A stretch of DNA of 64,000 nt from Paracoccus laeviglucosivorans (GTDB taxonomy: Bacteria; Pseudomonadota; Alphaproteobacteria; Rhodobacterales; Rhodobacteraceae), in NCBI RefSeq assembly GCF_900182695.1, contig NZ_FXTK01000004.1, forward strand, positions 248,001 to 312,000. The letters are read 5' to 3'. Position numbers and translations under genes: made by a program. Position 1 is the stretch's first letter; the number at the start of each line of letters is the position of its first letter. A model generated the notes under the pieces. The model made no database searches. It was given only the letters and a program-made list of their open reading frames with translations, and was not told the DNA's origin. Positions 10,378-20,047 of the stretch are shown one piece after another.

Positions 10378-11543
10378 GAACGACCCCGTCCCAGAACGTC
10401 GCCCATCAGCCCCTGCGGACGCGAGCGGGTCAGCGCAAGCAGCATCCCCACCGCAATCCCCGATGCGATGACCGACGAACCACCATAGCTGACAAAGGGC
10501 AGCGTCATCCCCTTGGCGGGCAGCAGCCGCACCGCGACGCCCATATTGATCAGCGCCTGCACGCCAAAGGCGCAGGCCAGACCCGTGCCCGCGATCCGGG
10601 CAAAGGGATCGCGTTCGTCGCGCAGCCGCATCAGCGAACGAAACACCACCGTCATGTAAAGCGCGATGATCGCCAGCACCATGATCAGGCCGTATTCCTC
10701 GGCTGCGACGGCGATGATGAAATCGGTATGCGCGTCGGGCAGCGACCATTTGACCGAGCCTTCGCCGACACCCACACCAAAGAAGCCGCCTTCCTGAATG
10801 GCGTTGGTAGCATAGCCGATCTGGGTGCGCGGATCGACCTCGGCCGCCAGAAAGCCGTTGATCCGGCGGGCAAAGTGTTCGGAGGCGTTATAGGCGAAAA
10901 AGCCGCCCGCGACCGCCGTGCCCAGCACGCCGAACAAAAGCGTCAGCGGGGCGCCCGCGATGAAATACATCACGCACCACGAAAACAGCACCAGCGAGGC
11001 CTGACCGAAATCGGGCTGCAAGGCCAAAAGGATCACGACCGCCCCGGCAATGCCCGCCGAATAGCTGCGTCCGGGCGGGCCGCCCACCGACTGGCTTGCG
11101 GCCATGAACCAGGCGCAGATCGCGACGAAACAGGGCTTCAGGAACTCGGACGGCTGGACCGACATGCCGCCGGGCAGTCGCAGCCATCGCACTGCACCCT
11201 TGCCGAAGTCGGTGCCGATAAAGGGCAGCGCCAGCACGACCGCAAAGGCGACCATGAAGCCCAACACCCCGATCCGGCGCACCTGCTTGGGCGAGAAGGT
11301 CGAGACGATCAGCATCACCACCATCGCCATGCCGCCGAACACCGCCTGCCGCGAGACGTAATAGAATTGCGGAAGGTTGTTCTTTTCGGCCAGCGGCACG
11401 GATGCCGCCAGTCCCAAAAGAAGCCCCATCGCAAACAGTCCCAGCACACAGGCCAGCGACCATCGGTCCACCGTGCGCCACCAACGTGGAAGAATCGGAT
11501 CACCAGCCCGCACGGGCGTGGTGCCAAAGACCATCTCGGTCAT
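10374..11543 (-). CDS. ftsW: Septal peptidoglycan polymerase FtsW
   Basis: FtsW is the SEDS-family polymerase that makes septal peptidoglycan with its partner penicillin-binding protein. The 389-residue protein is strongly hydrophobic with about ten membrane segments; the signatures [13 protein letters not shown], with its conserved Pro-Ser-Glu-Phe-Leu-Lys-Pro, and [20 protein letters not shown] near the C-terminus are diagnostic of the FtsW/RodA family. The start ATG at 11543 ([15 protein letters not shown]) leaves a cytoplasmic N-terminus of about 28 residues before the first helix; the ribosome binding site is weak. It is the first gene of the visible minus-strand division run, and the 196 bases upstream separate it from the divergent ATPase gene. 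Confidence 0.96.
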   Translation of the reverse strand: MTEMVFGTTPVRAGDPILPRWWRTVDRWSLACVLGLFAMGLLLGLAASVPLAEKNNLPQFYYVSRQAVFGGMAMVVMLIVSTFSPKQVRRIGVLGFMVAFAVVLALPFIGTDFGKGAVRWLRLPGGMSVQPSEFLKPCFVAICAWFMAASQSVGGPPGRSYSAGIAGAVVILLALQPDFGQASLVLFSWCVMYFIAGAPLTLLFGVLGTAVAGGFFAYNASEHFARRINGFLAAEVDPRTQIGYATNAIQEGGFFGVGVGEGSVKWSLPDAHTDFIIAVAAEEYGLIMVLAIIALYMTVVFRSLMRLRDERDPFARIAGTGLACAFGVQALINMGVAVRLLPAKGMTLPFVSYGGSSVIASGIAVGMLLALTRSRPQGLMGDVLGRGRS

Positions 11544-11739
11544 GGAAATACCGCCGTCACTGCCTCTGCCAATGCCCCGGATGGGGCTGCCCGTTTGCCG
11601 GGTCTGGGTCGAATCATAGCGCGATTGTGGCCTTGGCGCTACAGCGGAATCATTAATGTGCTGGCTCGATGCGGTTGACGGGCCTTTTATCTTGCGCGGC
11701 GGGCCTTTAACTATCGCCAGACCGCGCAAAGGATGGCCC

Positions 11740-12603
11740 ATGCTTTACAAGACCCGCGCCGAATGGCTGTCTGCCCCGAAAAAGCGGGTGCTTTTCTTTG
11801 GCATGTCGGGCCTTGGCAAGACGTTTCTGGCCACCATGCTGCGCGGGTCCGGGCAATGGTTCCACTATTCGGTCGATTACCGCATCGGCACGCGCTACAT
11901 GGGCGAACTGATCGCCGACAACTTCAAGCGCGAAGCAATGAAGGTGCCGTTCCTGCGCGAATTGCTGCTGTCGGATTCGGTCTATATCGCCAGCAACATC
12001 ACCTTCGACAATCTGGCGCCGCTTTCGACCTATCTGGGCAAACCCGGCAGCGAGACGCGGGGCGGCCTGCCCTTTGACGAATACATGCGCCGTCAGGACC
12101 AGCATCGCATGGCCGAGATCGCGTCGCTGCTGGACAGCGGGCATTTCATCCGCCGCGGTCAGGAGATCTACGGCATTCCGCATTTCGTCTGCGACAGCGG
12201 CGGCTCGATCTGCGAGGTGGTGGACCCGCTTGCCGACAGCGACCCGGTGCTGGACGCGCTGTCCCGCGACATGCTGATGATCTGGATCAAGGGCAGCGAC
12301 GCGCATACGGCCGAACTGGTGCGCCGCTTTGATCGCGCGCCAAAGCCGATGTATTACCAGCCCGAGTTTCTGGACCGCGCGTGGACCTCATACCGGGTTG
12401 AAAAGGGGCTTGAGGCCGAACAGGTCAACCCCGACGATTTCATCCGCTGGACCTATGCCCGCGCGCTGGCCCACCGCCAGCCGCGCTACGCCGCCATGGC
12501 CCGGCGCGGTGTCACCATTCTGGCCGAGGAAGTCGCCGAAGTCAGAACCCCCGACGATCTGAACGAACTGATCGCCAAGGCAATCGAACGAAAGGACGCC
12601 TGA
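11740..12603 (+). CDS. P-loop ATPase of unknown role
   Basis: A 287-residue protein with a Walker A motif GMSGLGKT at residues 21-28 immediately after a short beta strand (RVLFFG), as in small kinases and NTPases. SICEVVDPL and LMIWIKG may be later core strands. No membrane segment is seen. It resembles proteins annotated only as ATPase in Rhodobacteraceae; I cannot give a substrate. The start ATG at 11740 ([16 protein letters not shown]) was chosen because the reading frame upstream is not protein-like. Its stop lies one base before the metA start, and metA runs one base into the ppk2 spacer, so the three are almost certainly co-transcribed. Confidence 0.8.
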   Translation: MLYKTRAEWLSAPKKRVLFFGMSGLGKTFLATMLRGSGQWFHYSVDYRIGTRYMGELIADNFKREAMKVPFLRELLLSDSVYIASNITFDNLAPLSTYLGKPGSETRGGLPFDEYMRRQDQHRMAEIASLLDSGHFIRRGQEIYGIPHFVCDSGGSICEVVDPLADSDPVLDALSRDMLMIWIKGSDAHTAELVRRFDRAPKPMYYQPEFLDRAWTSYRVEKGLEAEQVNPDDFIRWTYARALAHRQPRYAAMARRGVTILAEEVAEVRTPDDLNELIAKAIERKDA

Positions 12604-12604
12604 G

Positions 12605-13531
12605 ATGCCGATTACCCTGCCCAATGACCTGCCCGCCTTTGACATCCTGTCGAACGAAGGCGTCATGGTCATGTCGCCGGGTCGCGCGGCGATGCAGGAC
12701 ATCCGCCCTTTGCGCATCGGGTTGCTGAACCTGATGCCCAAGAAGATCCAGACCGAAAACCAGTTCGCCCGCCTGATAGGCGCGACGCCGTTGCAGATCG
12801 ACTTTCAGCTGATCCGGATGTCGGACCACGAAAGCCGCAACACCGCCGCCGATCACCTGCAAAGCTTTTACCGCACCTTCCGCGAGGTCGAGGCCACCGG
12901 CGAGAAGTTCGACGGCCTGATCATCACCGGCGCCCCGATCGAGCATCTGCCCTTTGATCAGGTGACCTATTGGGACGAATTGACCCGCGTGTTCGAATGG
13001 ACGCAAAGCCATGTGCATTCGACCTTTGGCGTCTGCTGGGGCGGCATGGCGATGGCGTGGCATTTCAACGGGCTGAAAAAGCATCCGCTGGACCACAAGG
13101 CTTTCGGCTGCTTCCGGCATCGCAATCTGGCCCCGGCCTCGCCCTATCTGCGGGGTTTTTCGGATGATGTGCTGGTGCCCGTCAGCCGCTGGACCGAGGT
13201 GCGCCAGGACGAGGTGGACGCAGCACCGGGCCTGCGCACGCTGATCGCCTCGGATCAGGTGGGCCCGTGCCTGCTGGAGGATGCGGGTCGGCGGGCGCTG
13301 TATGTGTTCAACCATTTCGAATATGACAGCACCACGCTGAAGGACGAATACGACCGCGACGTGGTGGCCGGCAAGGAAATCAACGTGCCGGTGAACTATT
13401 ACCCGGACGACGATCCGCGTCTGGCGCCGACCAACCGCTGGCGCAGTCACGCGCATCTGCTTTACGGTAACTGGATCAACGAGATCTATCAGACCACCTA
13501 TTACGACATGGCCAAAATCGGGGGCGAGTGA
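12605..13531 (+). CDS. metA: Homoserine O-acyltransferase, MetA family, probably acetyl-CoA dependent
   Basis: MetA-family enzymes acylate the hydroxyl of L-homoserine at the entry to methionine synthesis. The 308-residue protein aligns along its whole length: [13 protein letters not shown] at 42-54, catalytic Cys144 in GVCWGG, and the His and Glu of the triad in NHFEYD. The residue aligned with E. coli Gly111 is Glu113 (TGAPIE). In published work on this family, Glu at that position goes with acetyl-CoA and Gly with succinyl-CoA, so the product is predicted to be O-acetylhomoserine. It starts one base after the ATPase stop and ends one base before ppk2. I saw no SAM-II riboswitch ahead of the run. 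Confidence 0.92.
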   Translation: MPITLPNDLPAFDILSNEGVMVMSPGRAAMQDIRPLRIGLLNLMPKKIQTENQFARLIGATPLQIDFQLIRMSDHESRNTAADHLQSFYRTFREVEATGEKFDGLIITGAPIEHLPFDQVTYWDELTRVFEWTQSHVHSTFGVCWGGMAMAWHFNGLKKHPLDHKAFGCFRHRNLAPASPYLRGFSDDVLVPVSRWTEVRQDEVDAAPGLRTLIASDQVGPCLLEDAGRRALYVFNHFEYDSTTLKDEYDRDVVAGKEINVPVNYYPDDDPRLAPTNRWRSHAHLLYGNWINEIYQTTYYDMAKIGGE

Positions 13532-13532
13532 C

Positions 13533-14438
13533 ATGGGCAAGGACGACAAGGCACTGACGGAGCATCACCCCGACCTGCCCTATGTCGGCGCGATCACGCG
13601 GTTTTTCGAACATGACGCGCCCGATGATCTCCGCAAGGCGGTCAAGGGGGCCGATGGCAAGAAGATCCTGAACCCGGATTATCCATACCCCGAGGAGATG
13701 AAGGGCAAGGAATACGACGCGCATATGGAGGCGTTGCAACTGCAACTGGTGCGCCTGATGCGCGACGTGATCCATACCGGCAAGCGCATCGTGGTCCTGT
13801 TCGAAGGCCGCGACGCAGCCGGCAAGGGCGGCACGATCGAGCGGGTGCGGGAAAACCTGAACCCGCGTTCGGCCTATATCGTGGCGCTGCCCAAGCCCAG
13901 CGAACGCGAAGCGGGGCAATGGTATTTCCAGCGCTATGCCGACTGGCTGCCCGGCGCGGGTGAAATCGCGCTGTTCGACCGCAGCTGGTATAACCGCGGC
14001 GTCGTCGAAAAGGTCTTCGGCTTTTCGACCGACGCGCAGCGCGAGACGTTCTTTCGCCAGCTTCCGCATTTCGAAAACATGCTGGTCGATGATGGCGTCA
14101 CGCTGGTCAAGCTGTGGCTGAATGTCGGCCGGGCCGAACAGTTGCTGCGTTTCCTTGACCGCGAGGCAGACCCGCTGAAGCAGTGGAAGCTAAGTTCCAT
14201 CGACGTGGACGGGCTGGCGAAGTGGGACGATTACAGCGATGCGATCCGCGACACGCTGGCGCGCAGCCATTCGGGCATCGCACCCTGGACGGTGATCCGC
14301 GCCGATGACAAACGCCGCGCGCGCATTGCCGCGATCCAGACCATCCTGCGAGCGGTGGATTTCGTGGGGCGCGACGATGCTGTCATTGGCACGCCCGATG
14401 CCAGGATCGTCGGCGGCCCCGACATTCTGGCGGGCTGA
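13533..14438 (+). CDS. ppk2: Polyphosphate kinase 2 family protein
   Basis: PPK2 enzymes use polyphosphate to phosphorylate nucleoside di- or monophosphates, mostly making ATP or GTP from polyphosphate. The single-domain 301-residue protein has the Walker A motif GRDAAGKGG at residues 92-100 and the Walker B segment [13 protein letters not shown], both characteristic of PPK2. Size and single domain suggest a class that acts mainly on nucleoside diphosphates, but class cannot be fixed without alignment. It begins one base after the metA stop and is followed four bases later by the TPM gene, so it is expressed in an operon with methionine and ATPase genes, which is an unusual neighbourhood. Confidence 0.93.
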   Translation: MGKDDKALTEHHPDLPYVGAITRFFEHDAPDDLRKAVKGADGKKILNPDYPYPEEMKGKEYDAHMEALQLQLVRLMRDVIHTGKRIVVLFEGRDAAGKGGTIERVRENLNPRSAYIVALPKPSEREAGQWYFQRYADWLPGAGEIALFDRSWYNRGVVEKVFGFSTDAQRETFFRQLPHFENMLVDDGVTLVKLWLNVGRAEQLLRFLDREADPLKQWKLSSIDVDGLAKWDDYSDAIRDTLARSHSGIAPWTVIRADDKRRARIAAIQTILRAVDFVGRDDAVIGTPDARIVGGPDILAG

Positions 14439-14441
14439 TCC

Positions 14442-15341
14442 ATGCGCCGTCTGCTGGCCCTGCTGGTGCTGACGCTGGGGCTGGCCGTGCAGGCCGTGGC
14501 GCAGGATCTGCCTGAATGGCGGTCCACCACGGTCAACGACTTCGCGGGCCTGCTGACCGCCGATGACGCCCGCGTGCTGGAACGCGCCTTGACCGATCTG
14601 CGCGATCAGACGGGCGTGCAGGGCACGGTCGTCACGCTGACCGACCGCGCGCGCTATGGCGGCACGGACGGGCTGGAGCCTTTCGCGACCCGGCTGTTCA
14701 ACCACTGGGGCGTAGGGGACGCCGCGCGCAATGACGGCTTCATGCTGCTGGTGCTGTCAGCCAACCGCGAGGCGCGGATCGAACTGGGCCGCGGCTATTC
14801 GCCCGAAGCTGACATTCTGGCGCAGGACATCATGCGCGGCACGCTGCTGCCCGCCATGCGCAAGGATCAGGCATCGGCGGGCATCCGGCAAACGACCGAT
14901 GACATCATCCGCCTGATCGCCCGCCCCGTCGCGGCGGGCAATCCCGTGACAGCCCGCGAATCGTCGCGCGACTGGACGGGGCTTGCAGCCTTTGCGGCCT
15001 TTGGTGCGATCCTTTTGGCCATCGCGCGCAAGGCGTGGCGCAGGCGGCGCTGCCCGCAATGCAACCGCAGCGGCGTCACCACCCAGCGCACGCCGGAACG
15101 CCAGCCCTTGCCGGACGGCGGACATATGGTCGCAGCCCAGCAGATCACGCGCCACTGTCCGCATTGCGGCTGGCAGGAAAGCCGCTCGGGCGCCCTGCCC
15201 CGCATCGCCTATTACGGCGCGGCGGGCGAACTTTTGCGGCAGGAACGCAACCGCGACTATCGCGGCCCCGGCCCGCACGGCGGCGGCGGAGGCTTTGGCG
15301 GCGGATCGTCGCGGGGCGGCGGCGCGTCGGGTCGCTGGTAG
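14442..15341 (+). CDS. TPM-domain membrane protein with zinc-ribbon and Gly-rich tail
   Basis: A 299-residue secreted or anchored protein. A signal peptide (residues 1-20, ending VQAVAQ) precedes a TPM domain of the YgcG type at about 27-160, recognisable by VNDFAGLLTADDARVLE and LLVLSANREARIELG. A membrane segment follows near 178-195. The cytoplasmic part has two CxxC pairs (CPQCN and CPHCGW) as in a zinc ribbon, then a tail of Gly, Ser and Arg (GGGGGFGGGSSRGGG). The family is linked to membrane protein turnover and envelope stress, but the biochemical role is unsettled. It is the last gene of the ATPase-metA-ppk2 run, four bases after ppk2. Confidence 0.85.
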   Translation: MRRLLALLVLTLGLAVQAVAQDLPEWRSTTVNDFAGLLTADDARVLERALTDLRDQTGVQGTVVTLTDRARYGGTDGLEPFATRLFNHWGVGDAARNDGFMLLVLSANREARIELGRGYSPEADILAQDIMRGTLLPAMRKDQASAGIRQTTDDIIRLIARPVAAGNPVTARESSRDWTGLAAFAAFGAILLAIARKAWRRRRCPQCNRSGVTTQRTPERQPLPDGGHMVAAQQITRHCPHCGWQESRSGALPRIAYYGAAGELLRQERNRDYRGPGPHGGGGGFGGGSSRGGGASGRW

Positions 15342-15469
15342 GCTGCGCCCTTTCACCGGGCAGTCACGACAGAACATGCACCTGAAATGCCTGCGAATGC
15401 TTGCGGGGGTGGCGCGCTGCCGTTAGCGTTCCGTGCATACCTGCCACCCGTTTATCCATAAGGTCCCAG

Positions 15470-16522
15470 ATGAAACTTCTGCGCTCCTCTGCCATTGCCC
15501 TGGTATTCGGCTCGGCCTTTGCCGCGCCTGCCTTTGCAGCCGATCCCGAACTGACGGTCTTCGACTGGGCCGGGTTCGAGGAACCTTCCATCTTTCAGGG
15601 CTATGTCGAAAAATACGGCGACAGCCCGACCTACGCCTTTTACGGCGACGACGATGAGGCGTATCAAAAGCTCGCCTCGGGGTTCAAGGCGGACGTCGCG
15701 CATCCCTGTTCGCAGATGGTGTCGAAATACCGCGATGCCGGCCTGATCGAGCCGTGGGACGTGTCCAAGATCCCGGCATTCTCGACGATCGACCCGCGCT
15801 TCCTGGACTCGCCCATCTTCAAGGATGACAGCGGCGTCTGGTATATCCCGACCGATTGGGGCGCGACCGCCATCGCCTATAACAAGGACAACGTGCCCCC
15901 CGAGGACGTGGCCAGCCTGAACGTCTTTGTCGATCCGAAATATCAGGGCCGCACCAGCCTGCCCGATTCGGCGGATGATGTCTGGGCGCTGGCCTATCTG
16001 GCGACAGGCACCACCGACTGGACCAAGGTGACCGACGAACAGTTTACCGCCGCCGCAGAATGGCTGCGTCAGGCCCATCAGAACGTCGCAGCCTATTGGG
16101 CCGACCCGTCGGAACAGGCGCAACTGATGGCATCGGGCGCGGTGGATGTGGCATGGTCGTGGAATGACGGCGTCGTGCTGCTGGAAAACGACGGCTTCCC
16201 GGTGGGCTTTCAGCGCGCACCGACCGAGGGCTCATCGACCTTCTTCTGTGGGTTCATCAACCTGAAGAACGGTCCGGGCAGCGAAGAAAAAGCCTATGAC
16301 TTCATCAACGCATGGCTGGCCCCGACGGCTGCGAAAGGTCTTTTGGACACCATCGGTTACGGCCACACCTCGACCGCTGCGATGGAAACCATCAAGGACG
16401 AACCCGCGGTGAAGGAAGGCCTGTCCGAGGTCAGCGCCCCGATCCTTGCCCAGACCCCGAACGACCCGCAGCAGCGCGAGCGTCAGCTGCAGGAATTCGA
16501 GAAGATCAAGGCCGGGTTCTGA
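15470..16522 (+). CDS. Periplasmic polyamine-type ABC transporter substrate-binding protein
   Basis: A solute-binding protein of the PotD/PotF class. A clear signal peptide occupies residues 1-23 (cleavage after APAFA). The mature part begins ELTVFDWAGFEEPSIFQGY and carries ADVAHPCSQMVSKYRDAGLIEPWD, PTDWGATAIAYN and SGAVDVAWSWNDGVVLL, all typical of spermidine/putrescine binding proteins. The product is 350 residues, normal length. The start ATG at 15470 begins MKLLRSSAIAL; earlier starts would precede the signal peptide. No permease or ATPase gene lies beside it, so it is an orphan here and its ligand is not certain. A strong terminator follows. Confidence 0.9.
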   Translation: MKLLRSSAIALVFGSAFAAPAFAADPELTVFDWAGFEEPSIFQGYVEKYGDSPTYAFYGDDDEAYQKLASGFKADVAHPCSQMVSKYRDAGLIEPWDVSKIPAFSTIDPRFLDSPIFKDDSGVWYIPTDWGATAIAYNKDNVPPEDVASLNVFVDPKYQGRTSLPDSADDVWALAYLATGTTDWTKVTDEQFTAAAEWLRQAHQNVAAYWADPSEQAQLMASGAVDVAWSWNDGVVLLENDGFPVGFQRAPTEGSSTFFCGFINLKNGPGSEEKAYDFINAWLAPTAAKGLLDTIGYGHTSTAAMETIKDEPAVKEGLSEVSAPILAQTPNDPQQRERQLQEFEKIKAGF

Positions 16523-16582
16523 TCGCGGCATCTGTGGCGGGGCACGTTCAACGATGTTCCTGCCGCAAGCCCAGCAATTATT

Positions 16583-16609
16583 GGGGAACGCGATTGCGTT
16601 CCCCTTTTT
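16583..16609 (+). terminator. Rho-independent terminator
   Basis: A perfect 9-bp stem (GGGGAACGC / GCGTTCCCC) with a GATT loop and five T residues, 60 bases after the polyamine-binding protein gene. It also separates that gene from the tmRNA promoter. Confidence 0.9.
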
Positions 16610-16703
16610 CGTTCCGTTTCTTCTACTTGCGGTTGAAGAACTGCACTGAACGGGTCAAAACATGAACGCCGTGGGAACATGGTTAACCCATGTTCTGTCA
16701 CCC

Positions 16704-16732
16704 TTGCGCCACCTCGGCACCACCCTTATATT
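16704..16732 (+). promoter_or_regulatory. Probable sigma-70 promoter of the tmRNA gene
   Basis: A -35-like TTGCGC at 16704-16709 and a -10 TATATT at 16727-16732 are separated by 17 bases. They lie just upstream of the acceptor piece, so transcription would begin near 16740. No start site mapping supports this. Confidence 0.6.
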
Positions 16733-16749
16733 CTGCCTGTTCGGGTTCG

Positions 16750-17063
16750 CCCGGACTATGGACATAAACGCGCATGTAATAAGCGGATCGGACCCGGGGG
16801 CGGTACCCGGCGACTCCACCAAAACTCCCTCGTTGGGGGCAAATGGGGTCGAAACAGGATCGACGAACGTCTAAAGATGTTTGCTTTGTCTCGGTGAGCT
16901 ACCACCGATATCGGTGCAAATTGTACAGTTGCCAACGACAACCGTGCTCCGGTCGCTCTGGCTGCGTAAGCAGCTCGGGTAACCGAAACTTAAGTCCTGT
17001 CGCTTAGCCGCGGCAGGCGGGGTCGGCAGGAACCTGGCAACAGAATCCTGCGCTTTCCCTTTA
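16750..17063 (+). ncRNA. ssrA: Circularly permuted two-piece tmRNA
   Basis: tmRNA rescues stalled ribosomes and tags the unfinished protein. The canonical order is inverted. The tRNA-like 3' end comes first: a T-arm-like stem and CGACTCCACCA ending at 16821. An A-rich removable loop follows, and the coding piece then starts at 16845 with GGGGTCG. GGGGTCG pairs with CGACTCC to rebuild the acceptor stem. The tag frame at 16931-16969 reads ANDNRAPVALAA and stop, with the AxDN start and small hydrophobic end of alphaproteobacterial tags. This permutation is known in alphaproteobacteria. The outer ends are approximate, because I cannot fold the precursor; the acceptor end, coding-piece start and tag are firm. 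Confidence 0.93.
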
Positions 17064-17121
17064 TCGCTGGTTTTCCGATGCGCCCGCGCCTATCTGTTTG
17101 CGCATGAAAGGGAACGATCAC

Positions 17122-18393
17122 ATGAAAGACCTGACCACCTCTGACGCCGATGCGCTGATTGCGGATCTGGGTGCCAAGGCGCGCGATGCCGCCGCCGTGC
17201 TGGCCCAGACCACGGCCGAGCGTAAGCATGCCGCCCTGATCGGTGCTGCCGACGCGATCCTGTCCACCAAGGACGAGATCCTGGACGCCAATGCCGAAGA
17301 CATGCATTTCGCCGAGGAGAAAGGTCTTTCGCCATCCATGCTGGACCGGCTCAAGCTGGACACCGCCCGCATCCGCGCCATGGCCGAAGGGCTGCGTTCG
17401 GTTGCCGCGCAGGAAGATCCGGTGGGCAAGGTTCTGACCGAATGGGATCGCCCCAACGGGCTGCATATCCAGCGGGTCGCCACGCCCCTTGGCGTGATCG
17501 GCGTGATCTATGAAAGCCGTCCCAATGTGACCGCGGATGCCGCAGCCCTGGCGCTGAAATCGGGCAATGCGGTCATCCTGCGCGGCGGTTCGGAAAGCCT
17601 GAACAGTTCGGGCGCAATCCACCGCGCGCTGGCCACCGGGCTGCGTCAGGCGGCCTTGCCCGAAGCCGCGATCCAGCTTGTCCCCACCCGCGACCGCGAG
17701 GCGGTGGCGGCCATGCTGCGTGCCCAGGGGCTGATCGACGTGATCGTGCCGCGCGGCGGCAAGGGTCTGGTCGGACTGGTCCAGAAGGAAGCCCGTGTCC
17801 CTGTCTTTGCGCATCTGGAAGGCATCTGCCACGTCTATGCCGACCGCGATGCCGATCTGGAAAAGGCGCGGCGTGTCGTGCTGAACGCCAAGACGCGGCG
17901 CACCGGCATCTGCGGTGCGGCGGAATGTCTGCTGATCGACTGGCAGTTCTACACCAAGCATGGCGACGTGCTGCTGCGCGATCTGCTGGATGCCGGGGTC
18001 GAGGTGCGCGCCGATGGCGAGTTGGCCAAGACCGCCGGCACGATCAAGGCCGACCCCTCTGATTTCGGGCAGGAGTTTCTGGACAAGATCATCGCCGTCA
18101 AACTGGTCGATGGTGTGGACGAAGCGATGGCCCATATCCGCCGCTATGGCTCGGGGCATACGGAATCCATCCTGACTGAAAATGATGCGACTGCCGAACG
18201 CTTCTTCAAGGGTCTGGACAGCGCGATCCTGATGCGCAACGCCTCGACCCAGTTCGCGGATGGCGGCGAATTCGGCATGGGTGCGGAAATCGGCATCGCC
18301 ACGGGCAAGATGCACGCGCGCGGCCCCGTGGGCGCCGAGCAGCTGACCAGCTTCAAATATCTGGTCACCGGCGATGGCACGATCCGCGACTGA
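17122..18393 (+). CDS. proA: Glutamate-5-semialdehyde dehydrogenase ProA
   Basis: ProA reduces glutamyl-5-phosphate to glutamate-5-semialdehyde with NADPH, the second step of proline synthesis. Motifs include [20 protein letters not shown], the cofactor region, and [14 protein letters not shown] with the catalytic Cys; [11 protein letters not shown] and [15 protein letters not shown] are further family signatures. The start ATG at 17122 ([10 protein letters not shown]) is preceded by AAAGGGAACG; in-frame TTG or ATG codons at 17098-17104 would add up to eight residues. The product is 423 residues, normal. The glutamate 5-kinase partner proB is not next to it. The end overlaps the following hydrolase gene by 20 bases. 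Confidence 0.96.
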   Translation: MKDLTTSDADALIADLGAKARDAAAVLAQTTAERKHAALIGAADAILSTKDEILDANAEDMHFAEEKGLSPSMLDRLKLDTARIRAMAEGLRSVAAQEDPVGKVLTEWDRPNGLHIQRVATPLGVIGVIYESRPNVTADAAALALKSGNAVILRGGSESLNSSGAIHRALATGLRQAALPEAAIQLVPTRDREAVAAMLRAQGLIDVIVPRGGKGLVGLVQKEARVPVFAHLEGICHVYADRDADLEKARRVVLNAKTRRTGICGAAECLLIDWQFYTKHGDVLLRDLLDAGVEVRADGELAKTAGTIKADPSDFGQEFLDKIIAVKLVDGVDEAMAHIRRYGSGHTESILTENDATAERFFKGLDSAILMRNASTQFADGGEFGMGAEIGIATGKMHARGPVGAEQLTSFKYLVTGDGTIRD

Positions 18394-19354
18394 TACGGCA
18401 CCGCCGGGTCCGACCGCAAGGCAGGCCCGGCGTCTGCACGAAGACGGCAACCACCGGGTCACGCTGTTCGCGGCGCCCGGTGGCAGCGACCGCGCCGTGG
18501 TCTGCTTCGAGGCCGGGCGCGACGTGATGAACGGCTATGAGCCCACGACCTGCCCGCGCTTTGCCGAACGGCTGGGGATCGACGCGCTGACCGTGCAGAC
18601 CGCGCGGCGTGACTGGTTCCTGTCCGATACCAGCGACGCCCTTGCGGCGGCGCTGGATGCGGCAACAGTGGGCTATGCGGATGTCTGCGCCACAGGCTTT
18701 TCGATGGGCGGCTATGGTGCGTTGCTTTATTCCCGCGCTGCGCATCTGCGCCGCGTTCTGGCGGTGTCGCCGCAATATTCGATCGACCCGGCAATCGCGC
18801 CCTACGACCCCGGCAGACACGAGAAATTCGCGCGCATCGGCCGCGACATGCCCTTGCCCGAAGCGCGGGGGGACACCGCGCTGCGTGGCGTCGTGATCTA
18901 CGATCCCACGATCCCGGCCGACCGCGCCCATGTCCAGCGCATCAGGGCGGCGTTTCCGCACCTGAAAGCGGTGGCCCTGCCCCATGGCGGCCACCCCGCG
19001 ACGGGCGTGGTTGCCGAGGCCGGGGGCATCGGCACCATATCGACGATGCTGGTGCAGCGACGGCTGGACGCGGGCCGTATCCGGCGGATGCACCGGGCGG
19101 CGCGGCACGCATCGCCCCGCTATCGGCTTAGCCTTGCCAGTGCCGCAGCAGCGCATCATGCGCCGCGCGCGGTGGTTATCCTGCAGGAACTGGCACGCGA
19201 TGCCGTGCCAAAGCTGCGGCTAGAAGCCTGTCTGGCGCTGCTGACCCTGGACCCGGACGCCGGGACCGCCGCCCTATCACGCCTGCTTGATGATGTGCCC
19301 GACGCCCCGCCGTCATGGGCCAAGCGCATCGCCCGAGCCGTCGCGCGCAATTAA
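18374..19354 (+). CDS. Alpha/beta hydrolase-fold protein with helical C-terminal extension
   Basis: A 326-residue protein with an alpha/beta hydrolase core. The nucleophile elbow is GFSMGGYG (Ser110), and a candidate catalytic His is in [10 protein letters not shown] near residue 205. The last 90 residues are rich in Ala, Arg and Leu and predicted helical, possibly a small repeat-type domain; I do not recognise it. No signal peptide or membrane segment is seen. The ATG at 18374 lies inside the end of proA, an overlap of 20 bases. The gene ends with a four-base tail-to-tail overlap with chpT. The substrate is unknown. Confidence 0.8.
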   Translation: MARSATDTAPPGPTARQARRLHEDGNHRVTLFAAPGGSDRAVVCFEAGRDVMNGYEPTTCPRFAERLGIDALTVQTARRDWFLSDTSDALAAALDAATVGYADVCATGFSMGGYGALLYSRAAHLRRVLAVSPQYSIDPAIAPYDPGRHEKFARIGRDMPLPEARGDTALRGVVIYDPTIPADRAHVQRIRAAFPHLKAVALPHGGHPATGVVAEAGGIGTISTMLVQRRLDAGRIRRMHRAARHASPRYRLSLASAAAAHHAPRAVVILQELARDAVPKLRLEACLALLTLDPDAGTAALSRLLDDVPDAPPSWAKRIARAVARN

Positions 19355-20004
19355 AACGAAATTTCTCCGCCGGTTTCGTCCAGTTCCCAATGCAGCTTGC
19401 GCTGCGCCTTTGCGGCGAAGCCTGCCAATAGCGGGAAATGCACTTCGGACGGCGCTGGTTCTGGTCGCTCGCCCGGACCGGCATCCAGCCAGGACCACAA
19501 GGCTGTGTCAGGCTTGATCCGGCTGGCGGTGGCGACCAGTCGCCAGCCCACGGCCCCCCGACAGACCAGAACGCTGCATCCCCATGGCATCGCGGTGTCC
19601 AGACACATCGCCGCCAGCAGGATCATGCGCGCCTCGGACCGGGGCAGATCGCCCTCGGCCTCAAGGCGGATGCGCAGGCGTCCGGCTTTTTCCATATCAC
19701 CCAGCAAGGCGGCCAGTTCATTCGGCCCAAGCCGCTGACCCTCGGCTGCCGCACCAAAGGCCACGCGGAACCACCGGATACGGGCACGCGCCGCCTCGAC
19801 GCTTTCTGCGATCAGCTGCAGTTCCGGGCTTTTGCCGATGCCGGGGAATTCGCCCGACATCTGCAACAGTTCCAATCCGTTTCCAATTGCGCCAAGCGGT
19901 GACACAAGATCGTGGCACAGGCGCGAACTGACCATCGCCGCCAGCTTGTCGGCATCGATCAGGTCTGCGGCGGGCGAGTTGCGGTAGAAAGTCAGATCGT
20001 CCAT
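19351..20004 (-). CDS. chpT: Histidine phosphotransferase ChpT
   Basis: ChpT passes phosphate from the hybrid kinase CckA to the response regulators CtrA and CpdR, controlling cell cycle, motility and gene-transfer functions in alphaproteobacteria. The phospho-accepting His31 lies in VSSRLCHDLVSPLGAIGNGLEL, the DHp-like helix that identifies the family. The rest forms a degenerate ATPase-like domain without nucleotide-binding motifs, as expected. The 217-residue length is normal. The start ATG at 20004 is the first in frame. It is convergent with the hydrolase gene and divergent from the DUF3553 gene with a 43-base gap, so both probably start transcription from that short spacer. Confidence 0.9.
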   Translation of the reverse strand: MDDLTFYRNSPAADLIDADKLAAMVSSRLCHDLVSPLGAIGNGLELLQMSGEFPGIGKSPELQLIAESVEAARARIRWFRVAFGAAAEGQRLGPNELAALLGDMEKAGRLRIRLEAEGDLPRSEARMILLAAMCLDTAMPWGCSVLVCRGAVGWRLVATASRIKPDTALWSWLDAGPGERPEPAPSEVHFPLLAGFAAKAQRKLHWELDETGGEISF

Positions 20005-20047
20005 GAATGAGTTAGCCTAAAAGAATTGCCGCAGAAGGGCGAATAAG

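Noticed and set aside
11544..11739. SAM-II riboswitch before the ATPase-metA run
   Set aside because: The pseudoknot core sequence was not found in the 196-base spacer, and metA is the second gene and not adjacent to the spacer.
15452..15460. DnaA-box-like TTATCCATA ahead of the binding protein
   Set aside because: Single site with one mismatch to the consensus and no cluster; likely chance.
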